From Pararge aegeria (taxonomy: Eukaryota; Arthropoda; Insecta; Lepidoptera; Nymphalidae): a stretch of DNA of 64,000 nucleotides. The position numbers were made by a program, and so were the translations under genes. The stretch is from the NCBI RefSeq assembly GCF_905163445.1, contig NC_053181.1:8556001-8620000 (forward strand). The letters run 5' to 3'. Below are positions 1-11,344 of this stretch, in pieces (position 1 is the stretch's first letter; every line of letters begins with the position of its first letter). Under the pieces are notes generated by a model. That model was not told the DNA's origin and made no database searches. It worked only from the letters and a program-made list of their open reading frames with translations.

Positions 1-3000
1 CTCAGTTTTATATCAACAAACTGTCATCATTTCAAGGATTTTTTTTTATTAATCTTAAGTACAAAAATGGCTATTAGTATAATGATGATAATAATGTAAT
101 AACTATATAATTTGATATCCTACTAGTGTAATGATGCGCTTTGATTATGATATTTAGTAATTGGTTAGCAATTTATGCTCGTCACAATAAAAGGTGTTAA
201 TGAAGTGCCGGGAGAACTCCTCAAGCATTAAAGCCCTGGCTTCGGGAAAAGCAATATTTTGTAGATGGTTATGAGCAGTTGACAATTGACATATGGTTAC
301 TATATATGATTTCAAACCTACCCACTAAAAAGGTAACTAAAAAGCGATTTTCGCGTTTTAGTTAGTTAAATCGTCGGTGAGTTTTAACCCTGGTAAACAG
401 ACTATTTCAGGGAAAACCGAAATCAACGCGGACGAAGAACGCGGGCAGCATCTAGTATTGTTATAAAATCCCTTATGGCAACAAAGAAGGTGTGATATTT
501 TTCTTCTGTGTGTCATCAGAATGATGTACAAAATGAGAAGATGTTAAAATTTTGTTACGAAAATAACAAATGTTCCTTTAGCTTGAAACACCCTTGAAAA
601 ATTTACTGTCATGTTGAAATAATAACACTAACGTTTTGTTCCTGGAGCGCAGGGCCATCGACGGTCAATATTGGCAATAGCTTTTAACTGTGCACTCTGA
701 TTCAGTAGCCAATTGTAAGCTAGGTAGATTCGCTTAGTTATTCATGTAGACCTTATTAGAGGCACTTATGAAGCGTTCATACATTTAACATGTTACACTA
801 ACTGCATTCGTTAACTTATAACTAAAGCTATGAGGGTTCCAAACGCGCCCTGGTCTAAGGAGAGCCAACAACAAACTTAGCCAGGTTTTTTTTTGTTATC
901 ACCATCTCACAGTCTAGTTAATGTTGAGCTATTAAGTAAGAGCAATTCATACCCAAGCTTTCATATCATACATGAAATCCTTAATATTATAATAGGATTT
1001 TTCTATAAGCTTACGTTTTATATAAACTTTGAACTTATTGAGAGACATCTCAAAGATTTCTTCTGGTAATTTATTATAAAAAGATATACACACCTACCCT
1101 TAAATGAAATACTAATTTTATGCAGCCTAGTAAAGTGCACTACAAGTTTATTTTTACTTCTAATATTAATATTGTTAGAGTCCGCTTTCTTTTTACAATT
1201 TGTTATATTTTTATGTACATAAATTAAATTTTCAAATATGTATTATTTAGTTCAGTATGTAGGGAGACACGGACAGGTATTTACTCGACTGTTCTTATCA
1301 TTTCAACAATACGCACGACCTACGTGATGCTTTTCACAATCAGTGAGCTAGAGCACGTAGCAAGGCGTTGCGCTGGAATAAAACATCACGAGCGACGTAG
1401 AAGCTGAAAGACAGTTACTATATCTGCCGTTTTTCGATTCAGTTAGAGCAGAAAAACTATTGGTTACAACTATTTATTACAAACTATATGAAAAAAAAAA
1501 CAAACGAAGATCTAAAAAGAATCGTCCACCATAATTTAGTAGCTGGGTGTGCAAAAACTTTATTGAAGCTATGGTTGCTTCTACACTAAGAATACCGACC
1601 AATGTACTATGTACACCTAAACTAGTCAATAAAAAGGATCTTTAGCAACACGGAATATATTAACGCTTGAAGTTCTTGAAGCTCGACGATTGTATTTAGT
1701 AATGTGGGAAGAGTCTGAAAAGGATATTAATCAAGGTTTTCGATTTGATTGATTATTATTAATTTCGAGTTTAAAGCAATTAGGAATATTTAGCCTCAAG
1801 AGGCAGTGATCGCGGCATATTTTATAACCTGGATCCAATACTGGATCATGCTAACGTTGTTATCCTCCCCAATCCCGCAATATGTATTTCACGAAGACCC
1901 AAAGAAATCTGAGAGATACGATGTAGGTCTATTTATATCTATATTTTTAGAAAAAAAAAAGCATCAGATCATAAAATTTTGGGAGTGATAGTGTTAAGGC
2001 CGGATTTATATCAAACGAGAAATACTCATTGTATCCCGACTATTCATTTATTTTAGACTAAACAGGCATAGAGCATTCTGTCGTTGTTCTGTGTGCTCTC
2101 GCAAGATTCTATGGAATATTTCAAGAATGCTGGCTTCCTTGTAAAAGGCATATTAGAGCATGCGAACAGTTGCCTAGAGCGTTATTGCTTTTTCCGGTAT
2201 TCCTGCTCCCAGGATCGGTCTCTTCAAAGCGTTCTAATGTTCTAGCAATGAGCAATCGTTCGGCTGATTTCAACATCTGTTCAAGACTTCTAATTCTTCG
2301 TGCTTATTTTTGATCGTTGTTATTTTGATGTAAAAGCAGGAGACGAGCTTTCGTTTACACTATGAGATCAAGAAAGAATGCTTTTTATAGCTCTGGCTTT
2401 TTTTTCGTTTGATGTAAATGCACCTTTACTAGTAAAACAAATTGATACCTTTAGACATAACAAGAAGGCGGTTAGATATATATTTTATAAAGTAAAATAG
2501 TACTTGATACACATTCGTAGACTCTGCCCTTGACATCTAACTTGACGCCCTCACCTCTGCAATCCCGTCAGTCTTTTCCATTATTAATTTTATATTTGAA
2601 ATAAGTACCCATTTAGTTCTTGGTAATTCAACTATACAGACATTTTTGCAGGCTTTTAAATTATATAATAACCATAATGTGATTTTTTTAACATAATACC
2701 TTTTAATCTCACATCAGATGACTTAAAAGTGGAATAAACATGTTTTTGCGTCCCTCTTGCCTGACACAATAATACGCACTAGTAAAAGTGATAACAAATT
2801 ACATAACGATAAGTCGATAAAGAATTTTGTTGTAAACATTACCAGCTATACCATTCTTCTTCTGCGTTTAGTTTAATCTTTTCGACGTTGAGTTATATGA
2901 CATAAGGTTCAAAGTAGGTCAGCATGTTAACTTGGCGATTTAGGAATGGCCTTGTGCAAGATTTCAATACGCAACAGGTCTATCGGCCTACTAAATGCGC

Positions 3001-3719
3001 AAGACCAGTTTTCGTAAACAATACGTCATGACACACCCATTCCTAGACTAATAAGGCTTGAGGTATTCTAACACGATAAAGACCAGCCTTTGGTATAATA
3101 AATTATGCAAAAACAACTGGACTTAAAAAAGGTGTCCATTTAAAACCTTGTGATCAGTAAAATTCTATTCATTCTGTTCGATTTTCTTATAAAAAATAAA
3201 AGTGATAATTAAGGCAAGCATATTCTATCCTAGACCACATCGTTCTATTATTTTAAAATTGCTCTAACCTTGCCTTATGTATAACTGTACGGATATTATT
3301 ATCCATTTTTCTTATTTGTCAATTGTTAATTTCATGTGCCTTATTAATTTAGAACCATCGATGTATAGGCCAACTTTTTCACTTTTTGCACCGCAAATAT
3401 TACTTTTCATTTAAGGTTTGCAAAAGTTCTGATTCAGTTGTGCACAGATTTCTAAAGAAGCATCTTCAGGTAATACGTGAACAAATCCATGCCTTTATTT
3501 TGCACTTTTGCACCGAATTGAATTTTAAAGCATGATTATTTTGTAATGTATTTAAGGGTTGCAAAGTTTTCAAAAAGTAGTGGCATCCTTCTCACTGTGT
3601 TCTTTGTTAAAATGTATTTGTAAGGTATCGAAGAATTGGCATAGCTGAAGAAGCTGGTTCGGGTTATACCGTAATAAATTCATGCCCTTGTTTTTCACTT
3701 TCGTGTATCAGTAGAAGAT
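1..3719. other. AT-rich intergenic DNA with repeat remnants
   Basis: No coding exon was recognised on either strand; open frames are short and without family features. The part at about 836-1290 begins with GGGTTCCAAACGCGCCCTGG, which resembles a dispersed lepidopteran retroelement end. The rest holds only simple A/T-rich sequence. Confidence 0.5.
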
Positions 3720-4076
3720 ACTTTCGCAACAAAACGGTTCGACATCACGCCACAACACGCCATCAACACGTTTGCATCGTACGCTCGACTCACTAGGTTT
3801 CCTTAAATCGTACGCGTTGCGTTTGTATGTGTGTATTTGATTGTACTGTTGTAACGTCACAGAGTGATTGCTTGTGAGCTATCGGTTACTGAATACTGGC
3901 GCACCCACTGTTGGCTACAAAACAGCAGTGTTCAATTGCTCTTGAGACGTACCGCACGCGTTCGATTAATTTTATTTAGTCTCGTCGTGTTTGAGATCGT
4001 GCTTAAAGTTCGCTGCTCAACAATCAAATTCTCGAAGTGTTGAGTGAATTTCTTTCCAGAAATTTTAAATTTAAGG
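3720..4076 (+). promoter_or_regulatory. Candidate lipin promoter and non-coding first exon
   Basis: This stretch is richer in GC and CpG than its surroundings (repeated ACGCG, CGTACG and TCGTACGCG motifs), includes TGTAACGTCACAG, and ends in AAATTTAAG|GTTAGT, a good donor at 4075/4076. It is the nearest upstream candidate for the leader exon that would join the acceptor at 11006. Nothing here shows a TATA box. It is inference from composition and the donor only. Confidence 0.35.
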
Positions 4077-4320
4077 TTAGTCTTATTCCTCTTATTAGTT
4101 ACTTACACAAATAAATTTTAACTAAATTATATATTCATACAAAAGATTTAAAACATGAATTCTTTTTGTAATTTTTATTATATTAAGATATACCTGCTTC
4201 AGTTAGAATAAACATAAATTTGGAAATGCTAAATACTTGAATAATATAATATGAAGGACGATAGTAATAAGTTGTGCTACGATTTAACCTGACAACGTGG
4301 TTGTTCTAAGTTTTTAATCC

Positions 4321-4378
4321 CTCTCTCATAAAAGAGGAGGCTCATACCCAGCAGTAGGATATCAATAGTCTTTGGCTG
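4321..4378 (+). repeat. LINE-tail remnant (CCCAGCAGTAGGA type)
   Basis: The run AAAAGAGGAGGCTCATACCC followed by AGCAGTAGGATATCAATAG matches the common lepidopteran retroelement tail read as GGAGGCC-CCCAGCAGTGGGA. Related remnants occur at about 10340-10420, 16040-16092 and, reversed, at about 13955-13990. Confidence 0.5.
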
Positions 4379-5413
4379 AACATTTTATATAAACTGAAAT
4401 ACAAGAATGAAAAAGTTAACAACTATATAGTAACATCAACAGTTTTTTCACCCTTTGAAAAATTATATCTAAACAAACTTGATTAACTTTCAACAAAACA
4501 TTATTCGTCCCATGGGTCTACATCTTAAGGCTTAATTCGGCATTTATGGGATTACATCTTTAATATTATTTATTTACATGTAACATGTTATTTTATGCTG
4601 TGGAGTTTACTATGTTGCAAGATTATTTATACCTATTTACTGAATGGAAAAACAGTAAACAACTGTTGAGTCACATTGTTCTATTAAATATTACTATTTA
4701 CTATCTATATATTCATTTCTTGGATTGTAAGTATTCTGTAGTTCTTTCTAATTTTGAATGTTATATGTAAGTTATATGTTTTGAATGTTAAAAAATATTG
4801 AATGTAAATTAAAATATGTATGGCATTGCTTAAAATAAGATATTCCGACACTGGATTTTTTCACTAGCAAGCTAACGAAAATAGGCTCCGAATTTGTACG
4901 CAATAACTTAACTTTTACGAGATACGTAGTCGTGAAATGAACAGACATATCTTAAAGCAATGAAACCAAAGACTAAGTTAACAAAGCCAAAAGCTTATAT
5001 ATCCAACTTAGACACAACGTTAGGAATATTGACCGCACATAATATTATGGCTAGCCAATTTCAAAAAATATGTAGATATAATTATTGTAGGTAAGTATAA
5101 CCCAACAAAAGTTTAATAAAACTTATACTTATGCAAATACAAATATGTAGATATATTTACCTACCTATCTACTTTGAAGTCGTGAACTTTTAGTTAATTT
5201 GATTAGCGTACTGTTTTATAATAATAGAAAAAAAAACCAAAGAATCAAAGAATTAAATGTAAGTCTTGTATTAAATTAAAGGTATTCACACCATTTAAAT
5301 ACTATAGGTTTTTATTGTAATGTTTTTTTTCTTTTAAGTTAATTATAGAAAACACCTAACCACAACGTTTCTGTGGTTGTATTATAATCACAGGAATTCA
5401 AAGATAAGGTTAC

Positions 5414-5462
5414 ACAGAACCGCGCAAACGCTTGTTTGTTACAAGCGTTTGCGCGGTTCTGT
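5414..5462. repeat. Perfect 22-bp inverted repeat, 5-nt loop
   Basis: The arm 5414-5435 (ACAGAACCGCGCAAACGCTT plus GT) is the exact reverse complement of 5441-5462. The GC-rich stem stands out in AT-rich flanks. It could be the tip of a foldback element or a small hairpin RNA; no function is evident. Confidence 0.85.
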
Positions 5463-6237
5463 TGTAAAATTGGCTGTCTTCCAATAAAATGGGTTTAGGT
5501 ACTTTAGAAAACTGAACACCATCAAGGACTTTACGTTAGTTATTCTAGTTTTGTTACTGATCTATTTTCTATTCTTCATCATCCTGAAGAACTTATAACA
5601 ATGTCCCTCTTTTGGAATAAGGCTTACTCCCCAATAGGTATGGGATTTTGACGCTGCTTCAATGCTGGCTTTGCTATACTTAATTATAATATTATCATTG
5701 CGATAATAATTGCGTATTGCGTAAACATGCTGTCCGAGGTACGGGGGTGGACTACACCAATTTTATAACTCCGGAACTCTGGGACCTCGTGGTCCGTAGT
5801 TGAATTCCTAATGACGATGCTAACTACCTAGTCCAAAGAGTCATTAATAATTGAATGTGTTGTTAATATTTTTATTGGCAAAACCGTAGCGGCCTGTAGT
5901 CGGTTCAATTAACCAACAAAAAATAAAGACCTGCTAAAAAGTGAAATCTTAAGCTATTTCTTCTACCTATGTTGATGTCGCAATAAATTTGTTACTATCT
6001 TATCTATTACTTACATTTGTTAATCAAAATATTATAACGTAAGTCATTTTATCAGGCATGACATGAGACATCCTCGTGGCGGATGAGGATTTCTCGAAAT
6101 ATTTTGAAGACGATAAAAATTACCTACTATATTACGCATCAACGATTTTACATATCCATTATACATGTATATATATGTATAAACGTCGATATTGCCATCA
6201 CCTTAAAACATGAAAATGAACCTATCACACATATTTC

Positions 6238-6585
6238 GTTCGTTAAATAGGCATAGCTTAATAGGGTAATACTACATTTTCCGTAATGCAATATGTAGGC
6301 TCATAGAACATATTTTATAAAACTACTACGTGGGAAAAATATACTTGTAATCGATAATAAAAGTATAATAGGTGGGTATTACGTAGTATTTATTCGACAA
6401 TATAGTTTTTTCCCAAGTCATGGCAATACAATTGGTTATAACAATTGTATTGCCATATTTTTCTACAAAATCAGAATTTAAACAACTCTCCATATATTTC
6501 ACTTTAAATAGGTATAGCTCAATAGATGCTACTGTATTTTCCGTAATGCAATTTGCAGTCCAATAGAGAATTTATATAACTAACA
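6238..6585 (+). repeat. Imperfect direct duplication (about 85 bp units)
   Basis: The unit at about 6240-6325 (TAAATAGGCATAGCTTAATA, later TTTTCCGTAATGCAATATG) recurs at about 6505-6585 (TAAATAGGTATAGCTCAATA, later TTTTCCGTAATGCAATTTG). The hairpin at 6420-6456 lies between the two copies. Confidence 0.65.
6420..6456. repeat. Perfect 15-bp inverted repeat
   Basis: ATGGCAATACAATTG at 6420-6434 is reverse-complemented at 6442-6456 around a 7-nt loop (GTTATAA). It lies between two copies of a duplicated segment, so it is probably part of a non-autonomous element. Confidence 0.8.
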
Positions 6586-6722
6586 ATTTTCCATCGATCG
6601 TGTCTGAGTGGTGACTACATGAGAAAATGAACTTGACAACGAGTAAATTGGATATTCTAAAGGATTAGTCAGTGCAGGTACTTACGTCGTCTGTATCATA
6701 CACGATTATACTTACGTACCTC

Positions 6723-7012
6723 TAGCCTTAGTACAAGATTTGTTCGGTCGCAATCGAAGAGTCTTTTTCGCACATCACACTCTATACCGTCAAATTAAAA
6801 TAAGCCTAATGTCACTGGAGTTAGAGTCGCAAGTCTGGTACATTTGAGTTTTATTTTTCAAACGTTCCGCTAAAAGACCGAGCCGAAGAATTTTACGCAA
6901 ATCAGAGCTTTAATGAAATACTAAAAAGATTAATTTTACTGTAATGTGCAAGTACTTCGATACTCGAAAACGACTTCTCGATTTCACGCGAGCAAATCTT
7001 GCACTAATGGTA
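6723..7012. mobile_element. MITE-like element, copy 1
   Basis: The left end TAGCCTTAGTACAAGATTTG faces an inverted right end (GCAAATCTTGCACTAATGG). Inside each end lies a related inverted pair around GAGTC-TTTTCG and CGAAAACGACTTC. A second copy with the same ends is at 18879-19077. No transposase frame is present, so it would be non-autonomous. An internal part at about 6787-6885 resembles 11698-11790. Confidence 0.6.
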
Positions 7013-8533
7013 TTGCTCCAACGAGAAGTCGGGGGCAGAGTCCCCACACGGCCGCCACCGCGATCAGCGCACACGTGCCAATACGGCCATCAATGTCACG
7101 GATATGTACCGCGACGTGGATATTGTTGTGAAATTCTAAACGCATTGTGAAGGTATAATGCATGAATTCAGTAATTTTGCAAGCAAACCTTAATACCAAG
7201 AAAGAATATTTCTTAAAATTGTTAAACTGAAAAATTGTGTTGTATAAGAGCAATCTACTAAGTTTTAGCCAGCTTCTGCCCGGTGGTAGAGTCACTACAA
7301 AAAAGACTGACCTGACGTTTCAAAAGTGCGCATAACTATATACTTGAAATTTCAAAACTGCTTATAGCTATAAAATAATTTTGAATTTTCATATGTCAAA
7401 GTATTGCACATAAAACATAAAATTTAAACACACATACAATTTAAAAAAGAAAAATGCGTTATGCTATTTTATCCTACTCCTAAGCGATCTTCACGTCAAG
7501 AAAACGAGCTATTGCAACGGGTGCAATAATGTACGAAATATAATAGATATTCCTACTTTACATACTAGTACCTACTTCATAAATAGATAAAACATAAAAT
7601 AGATTTTAATAGTTCATAGAGAAGTTTAATGATTCAAATCCCTCGTCGGACAGCAGATGTTAAACACTTCAATTGTTAAGGAATTGCCATACGCTACCGA
7701 ACGATTAGCAGGAACGTGCAATCTGTTATCGCTTTTAGCACGTAAATAAAACTGAACTTTGCTATCAGACAGCTGAATCGCTCTTTTAAGAAGTTTGACA
7801 ATGATTAACGGTTTAAAGGATTGAAGTATTTCAGTGTGTTGGGGATATCATTATATTATTCTTATACATTTTACTATCGCACCGCAAGACACAGGGCAGG
7901 TTTTCATTTCCATTTCATCAATATTTCACGGGCCAACTCCATTTTAATATTTTACCCCATTGCAAAACGCGATTTGTGTTTCATTTTCTCTAACGCATGG
8001 CTTAGAACATTATTTTGAGATCCGATTAGTTAATAGATGAGATCTTCAAAACAAGGTTGTCCCATCTTTGTTAACATATATACCAACTTTCCATCAGGTA
8101 TTTTGTGGTCATGAATACAGGGCTCGCTGTATTTATAATATAAAAATTAAAATTAAATCAATTAAATGCATACCTTTATTTAGAAAGGTTCATACGTTTC
8201 GTGTACTTATTTAAACTCTGCAGATTGCGATAGGTTTGGGATAAACGATAAGAAAACCTCTCACTAACTTGAGAAATACGTACAAATACACATTTATATC
8301 TATGAGTGTTGCTTAATATCAACCGAATACTGTTGAAGCAATAGGGCATTGATCTACCGGTTGAAGGCAACCTATTAGATAATTTGTTTCCTTTGAAAGC
8401 AATTTTGTTTGAAATTTGACAATTATTACAAAACTCTCTCAAAAATTAATATCAAGATCTTAATAGTAACACAAATTACATTATGCAAAAGTACGCATAA
8501 AGAACACCTAATGGTAATTATTTCCATATTTTT

Positions 8534-8939
8534 TATCAAAATTAAGCTTAATTTGCTATACTCCGCGAAAAGCAGGAGAATCTGTGTGGTGTAATTTATA
8601 ATTTCTTCAATCCTTATACCCCACACCAAACAGATCTTCGGCAATATACCCTCTACGCACGTTTCGCTCCGAAACCGGAGCATCATCACGAGATGTTGAC
8701 TTTACAATGAATAATTGTTACTTACAATGAGTAATTGTTATTGTTGTGTACTTAACAATTATTCATTGTAAAGTCAACATCTCCTGATGATGCTCCGGTT
8801 TCGGAGCGAAACGTGCGTAGAGGGTATATTGCCGAAGATCTGTTTGGTGTGGGGTATAAGGATTGAAGAAATTATAAATTACACCACACAGATTCTCCTG
8901 CTTTTCGCGGAGTATAGCAAATTAAGCTTAATTTTGATA
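8534..8939. repeat. Long near-perfect inverted repeat (187-bp arms)
   Basis: The arms 8534-8720 and 8753-8939 are reverse complements with one mismatch seen by eye (ATCACGAG against ATCAGGAG), around a spacer of about 32 nt. Each arm carries ACGTTTCGCTCCGAAAC, itself a small palindrome. A diverged single arm occurs at 37084-37195. It is probably a foldback transposable element; a transcript would form a long double-stranded hairpin. Confidence 0.88.
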
Positions 8940-9957
8940 ATATATCGTGGATTTCCGCAAAGTAACGCCTGCTTCTATCCAATATCCATATTTTTTTCTA
9001 CCACGATAAATGAGCCAATTCTGAATCTCTTAACTAAATTGAATAGCCAACCAAGTTAAACTAGTACTATCCTTTTCATCGTGCAAAGGACTGCATTACA
9101 ATTACACATTTGAATGCAGTTTAGTTATAGTAATAGTTTTATAGTATTGTCTATCATGTTTAAAGTTTTTGAAGCCTTTACTCGTAGAAACCAAAGCAAT
9201 ACTTAGGCGAATCGAACGTTAGTTTTTTCGGGTACGGAAAAACCGAAAGTTATTTGATGTTCATCATTAAAAAAAAGTCTAATAAAATAACGATGTGCGT
9301 TCAAATATTTTAAGGAATAAGTTTTGGCACTTTTTAAGAGTATCGTAAATTCGTATAGAATACTAGGTATGGCTAGTATCTTGCGTAACATACTAAGTAT
9401 TATTAATTCTGTATACCAATCTTAAGTCTTCATAGTTTAAGCCTTATTTCAAATACTCATTAAAAACAACGTGATTGCTGTGCTGCTACGTGCCTAGTTT
9501 AAAGGCGCTACTTTATTAATGTTTGATTATTTTTCTTTTTGTTTTATTAGAACGTCGACCTGCTAATAATTGATAGCGGAGTTCTGCTGACACACTTAAC
9601 AGTTCCCGGATATTGTGTCTTTATAAAATGAAACGAGAGATACGGTTGCTATTGTTTGTGATATTGATGTAGCTTGTTATGTACTAATACTAGTAGCTAT
9701 GCCATCATAGTGTGGTTTAGGTTTTCCCAGTTATCATGATTGTTAGTTACACCATGAGGCATCTTATTATATCTTCTTACAGGGACATAACTAACAAATG
9801 TAACGATTACTATCAAATGTAAGTTATAATTACTAAGACCGACCGGCAGCTTATGGTGCTCCCTCATCTTTGATGTCCACGGGACCACAGGGGTAGATGA
9901 GGGAGGCTAAGGCCTATTTCCGAATTACCCGTAAATACATTATTTATTAATAGTCAA

Positions 9958-9996
9958 TTATTGGTGCCAATTCAGTTGTATACATATCCCTAAACT
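9958..9996 (+). repeat. Dispersed repeat GGTGCCAATTCAGTTGTA
   Basis: The sequence GGTGCCAATTC-GTTGTA followed by a C-T-A-A-A-C-T-A block recurs at 19310-19345 and 51771-51797 on the same strand and at about 24347-24373 on the opposite strand. It is a short conserved end of a dispersed family; the element type was not identified. Confidence 0.55.
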
Positions 9997-10339
9997 AAGC
10001 CAAATATGCCCTGTGGTGGTGGCAGATCAGCATATAAATGCCAGCACTACGTTTGGGTGTCGTACAAGGCGACTAAGTGATTATGATAGAGAACGGGCAG
10101 ATGCGTCCTCTGTGCTTCTACTACTCGTACCATCGACTGCGATCACCGACCCGTCTGCCCAGCAGCGGCGTCCACTGAGTTTCTTACCAGGGTATGCATA
10201 CAGCTGGAAAATTGCATAAAGCTGCTAAAATTCTCCTGCTATGTATTATATTTGTATAGGACTATACAAATACACATTTTAGGGTAGGCAGTGCTTTTGT
10301 GCATGTATGAAGTGCACGCCACTGCTGCACTACATACAT

Positions 10340-10420
10340 GATTGGGTGATTATGGGGAAACCCTCCCCTCGGAAGAGGACTTTATTCCAGCAGTGGACTG
10401 TTACAGGCTATTGATGAAAA
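10340..10420 (+). repeat. LINE-tail remnant with CAGCAGTGGACTGTTACAGG
   Basis: GGAAACCCTCCCCTCGGAAG leads into TTCCAGCAGTGGACTGTTAC and AGGCTATTGATGA, a common 3' end of lepidopteran retroelements. A possible earlier part of the same insertion starts at about 10010. Confidence 0.55.
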
Positions 10421-11006
10421 TAAAATAATAGGTAGAAAAGAATATCCCCCTTCTTTCAATCTAGTTTCGACAATTGTGTACAGCTTTGGCATAATTGTGT
10501 ACATAGCTAACCATATTTTTGCTATTTAATTGCAAATTGCTTTGTTTATCATGTAGATACGATTTATAAACCATTTTGCAGTCATTGTGACCTCCAAGAC
10601 TAATTAATTTACGTAGTGCAACACGTCAGAAGCGGTAGATAGTTCTATACCTAAATGATAATGGTAATTGCGTATGATTTTTTTTTAAGAAATTTATTTA
10701 TTGATTACCTGCTTAACTTCGCACCACCTAAAGAGAACCATGTATTGAAAATAATCCCAAATATTATTTTTATGATGTTGATTCTCAAAAGATAAAGCAG
10801 AAAAATTTAAAATAAAGTGATAATTTTATACGGTTAATTGTTACTGTTCATTTCTTTTGATTGTAGATTTTTTGGTGGTACGAAGATTACTAGCTCATAA
10901 ATTTTGGTTGATATTGATGATATGATATGATATTAATACCTATTTTATCATTAGGTAGGTAACATTATATTTTATTTAATACATTTTGTTTTTTTTATTG
11001 TTACAG

Positions 11007-11344
11007 AAACGGACTGACATCAGTATTATCAATATCAAAATGGGGTAGTGAAATATGTGTATAATCAAAAACAAAATAAAATATACATAAAAACTCTAGT
11101 ATACAAATATTCCGTTGTGATTCAGTGGTGCTTTTGGGGAGTGCAATTAACTAATCCGGCAGTCATGTATTCCATGAACTATATCGGCAAGTTTATCGCG
11201 AAGTTCTACAGTGAAATCAATGGTGCTACACTTACCGGTGCTATCGATGTGGTGGTGGTGGAACAGCCCGATGGCAGCTTCACCTGTTCGCCGTTCCACG
11301 TGCGCTTCGGAAAGCTGGGTGTGCTGCGTTCCAGGTTTAAAGTG
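11007..11344 (+). CDS. Lpin: Lipin coding exon 1 (with 5' UTR part)
   Basis: A good acceptor (TTACAG) ends at 11006, so 11007-11164 is probably 5' UTR and coding runs 11165-11344 (residues 1-60). It encodes the first half of N-LIP, with ATLTGAIDVVVVEQ and CSPFHVRFGKLGVLRS. The donor GTGAGT follows in phase 0. The leader contains a three-codon uORF (ATG GGG TAG, 11040-11048) and a second short one from 11055, which could lower translation if this leader is used. The block after VLRS is RFKV where lipins I know have REKV. Confidence 0.93.

Larger units (their letters stand above)
4380..11000. other. Probable lipin leader intron, repeat-rich
   Basis: No exon was recognised between the candidate leader exon and the acceptor at 11006. 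The stretch is dominated by hairpins (5414-5462, 6420-6456), a partial direct duplication (6238-6585), a TIR element (6723-7012), the long inverted repeat (8534-8939) and LINE-tail remnants. Short open frames here map onto these repeats. Confidence 0.5.

Noticed and set aside
6984..7295. 103-codon minus-strand frame
   Set aside because: It covers the right end of a MITE-like element and has no domain or splice support.
8176..9059. Several frames of 60-90 codons on both strands
   Set aside because: They mirror each other because of the long inverted repeat and have no homology I recognise.
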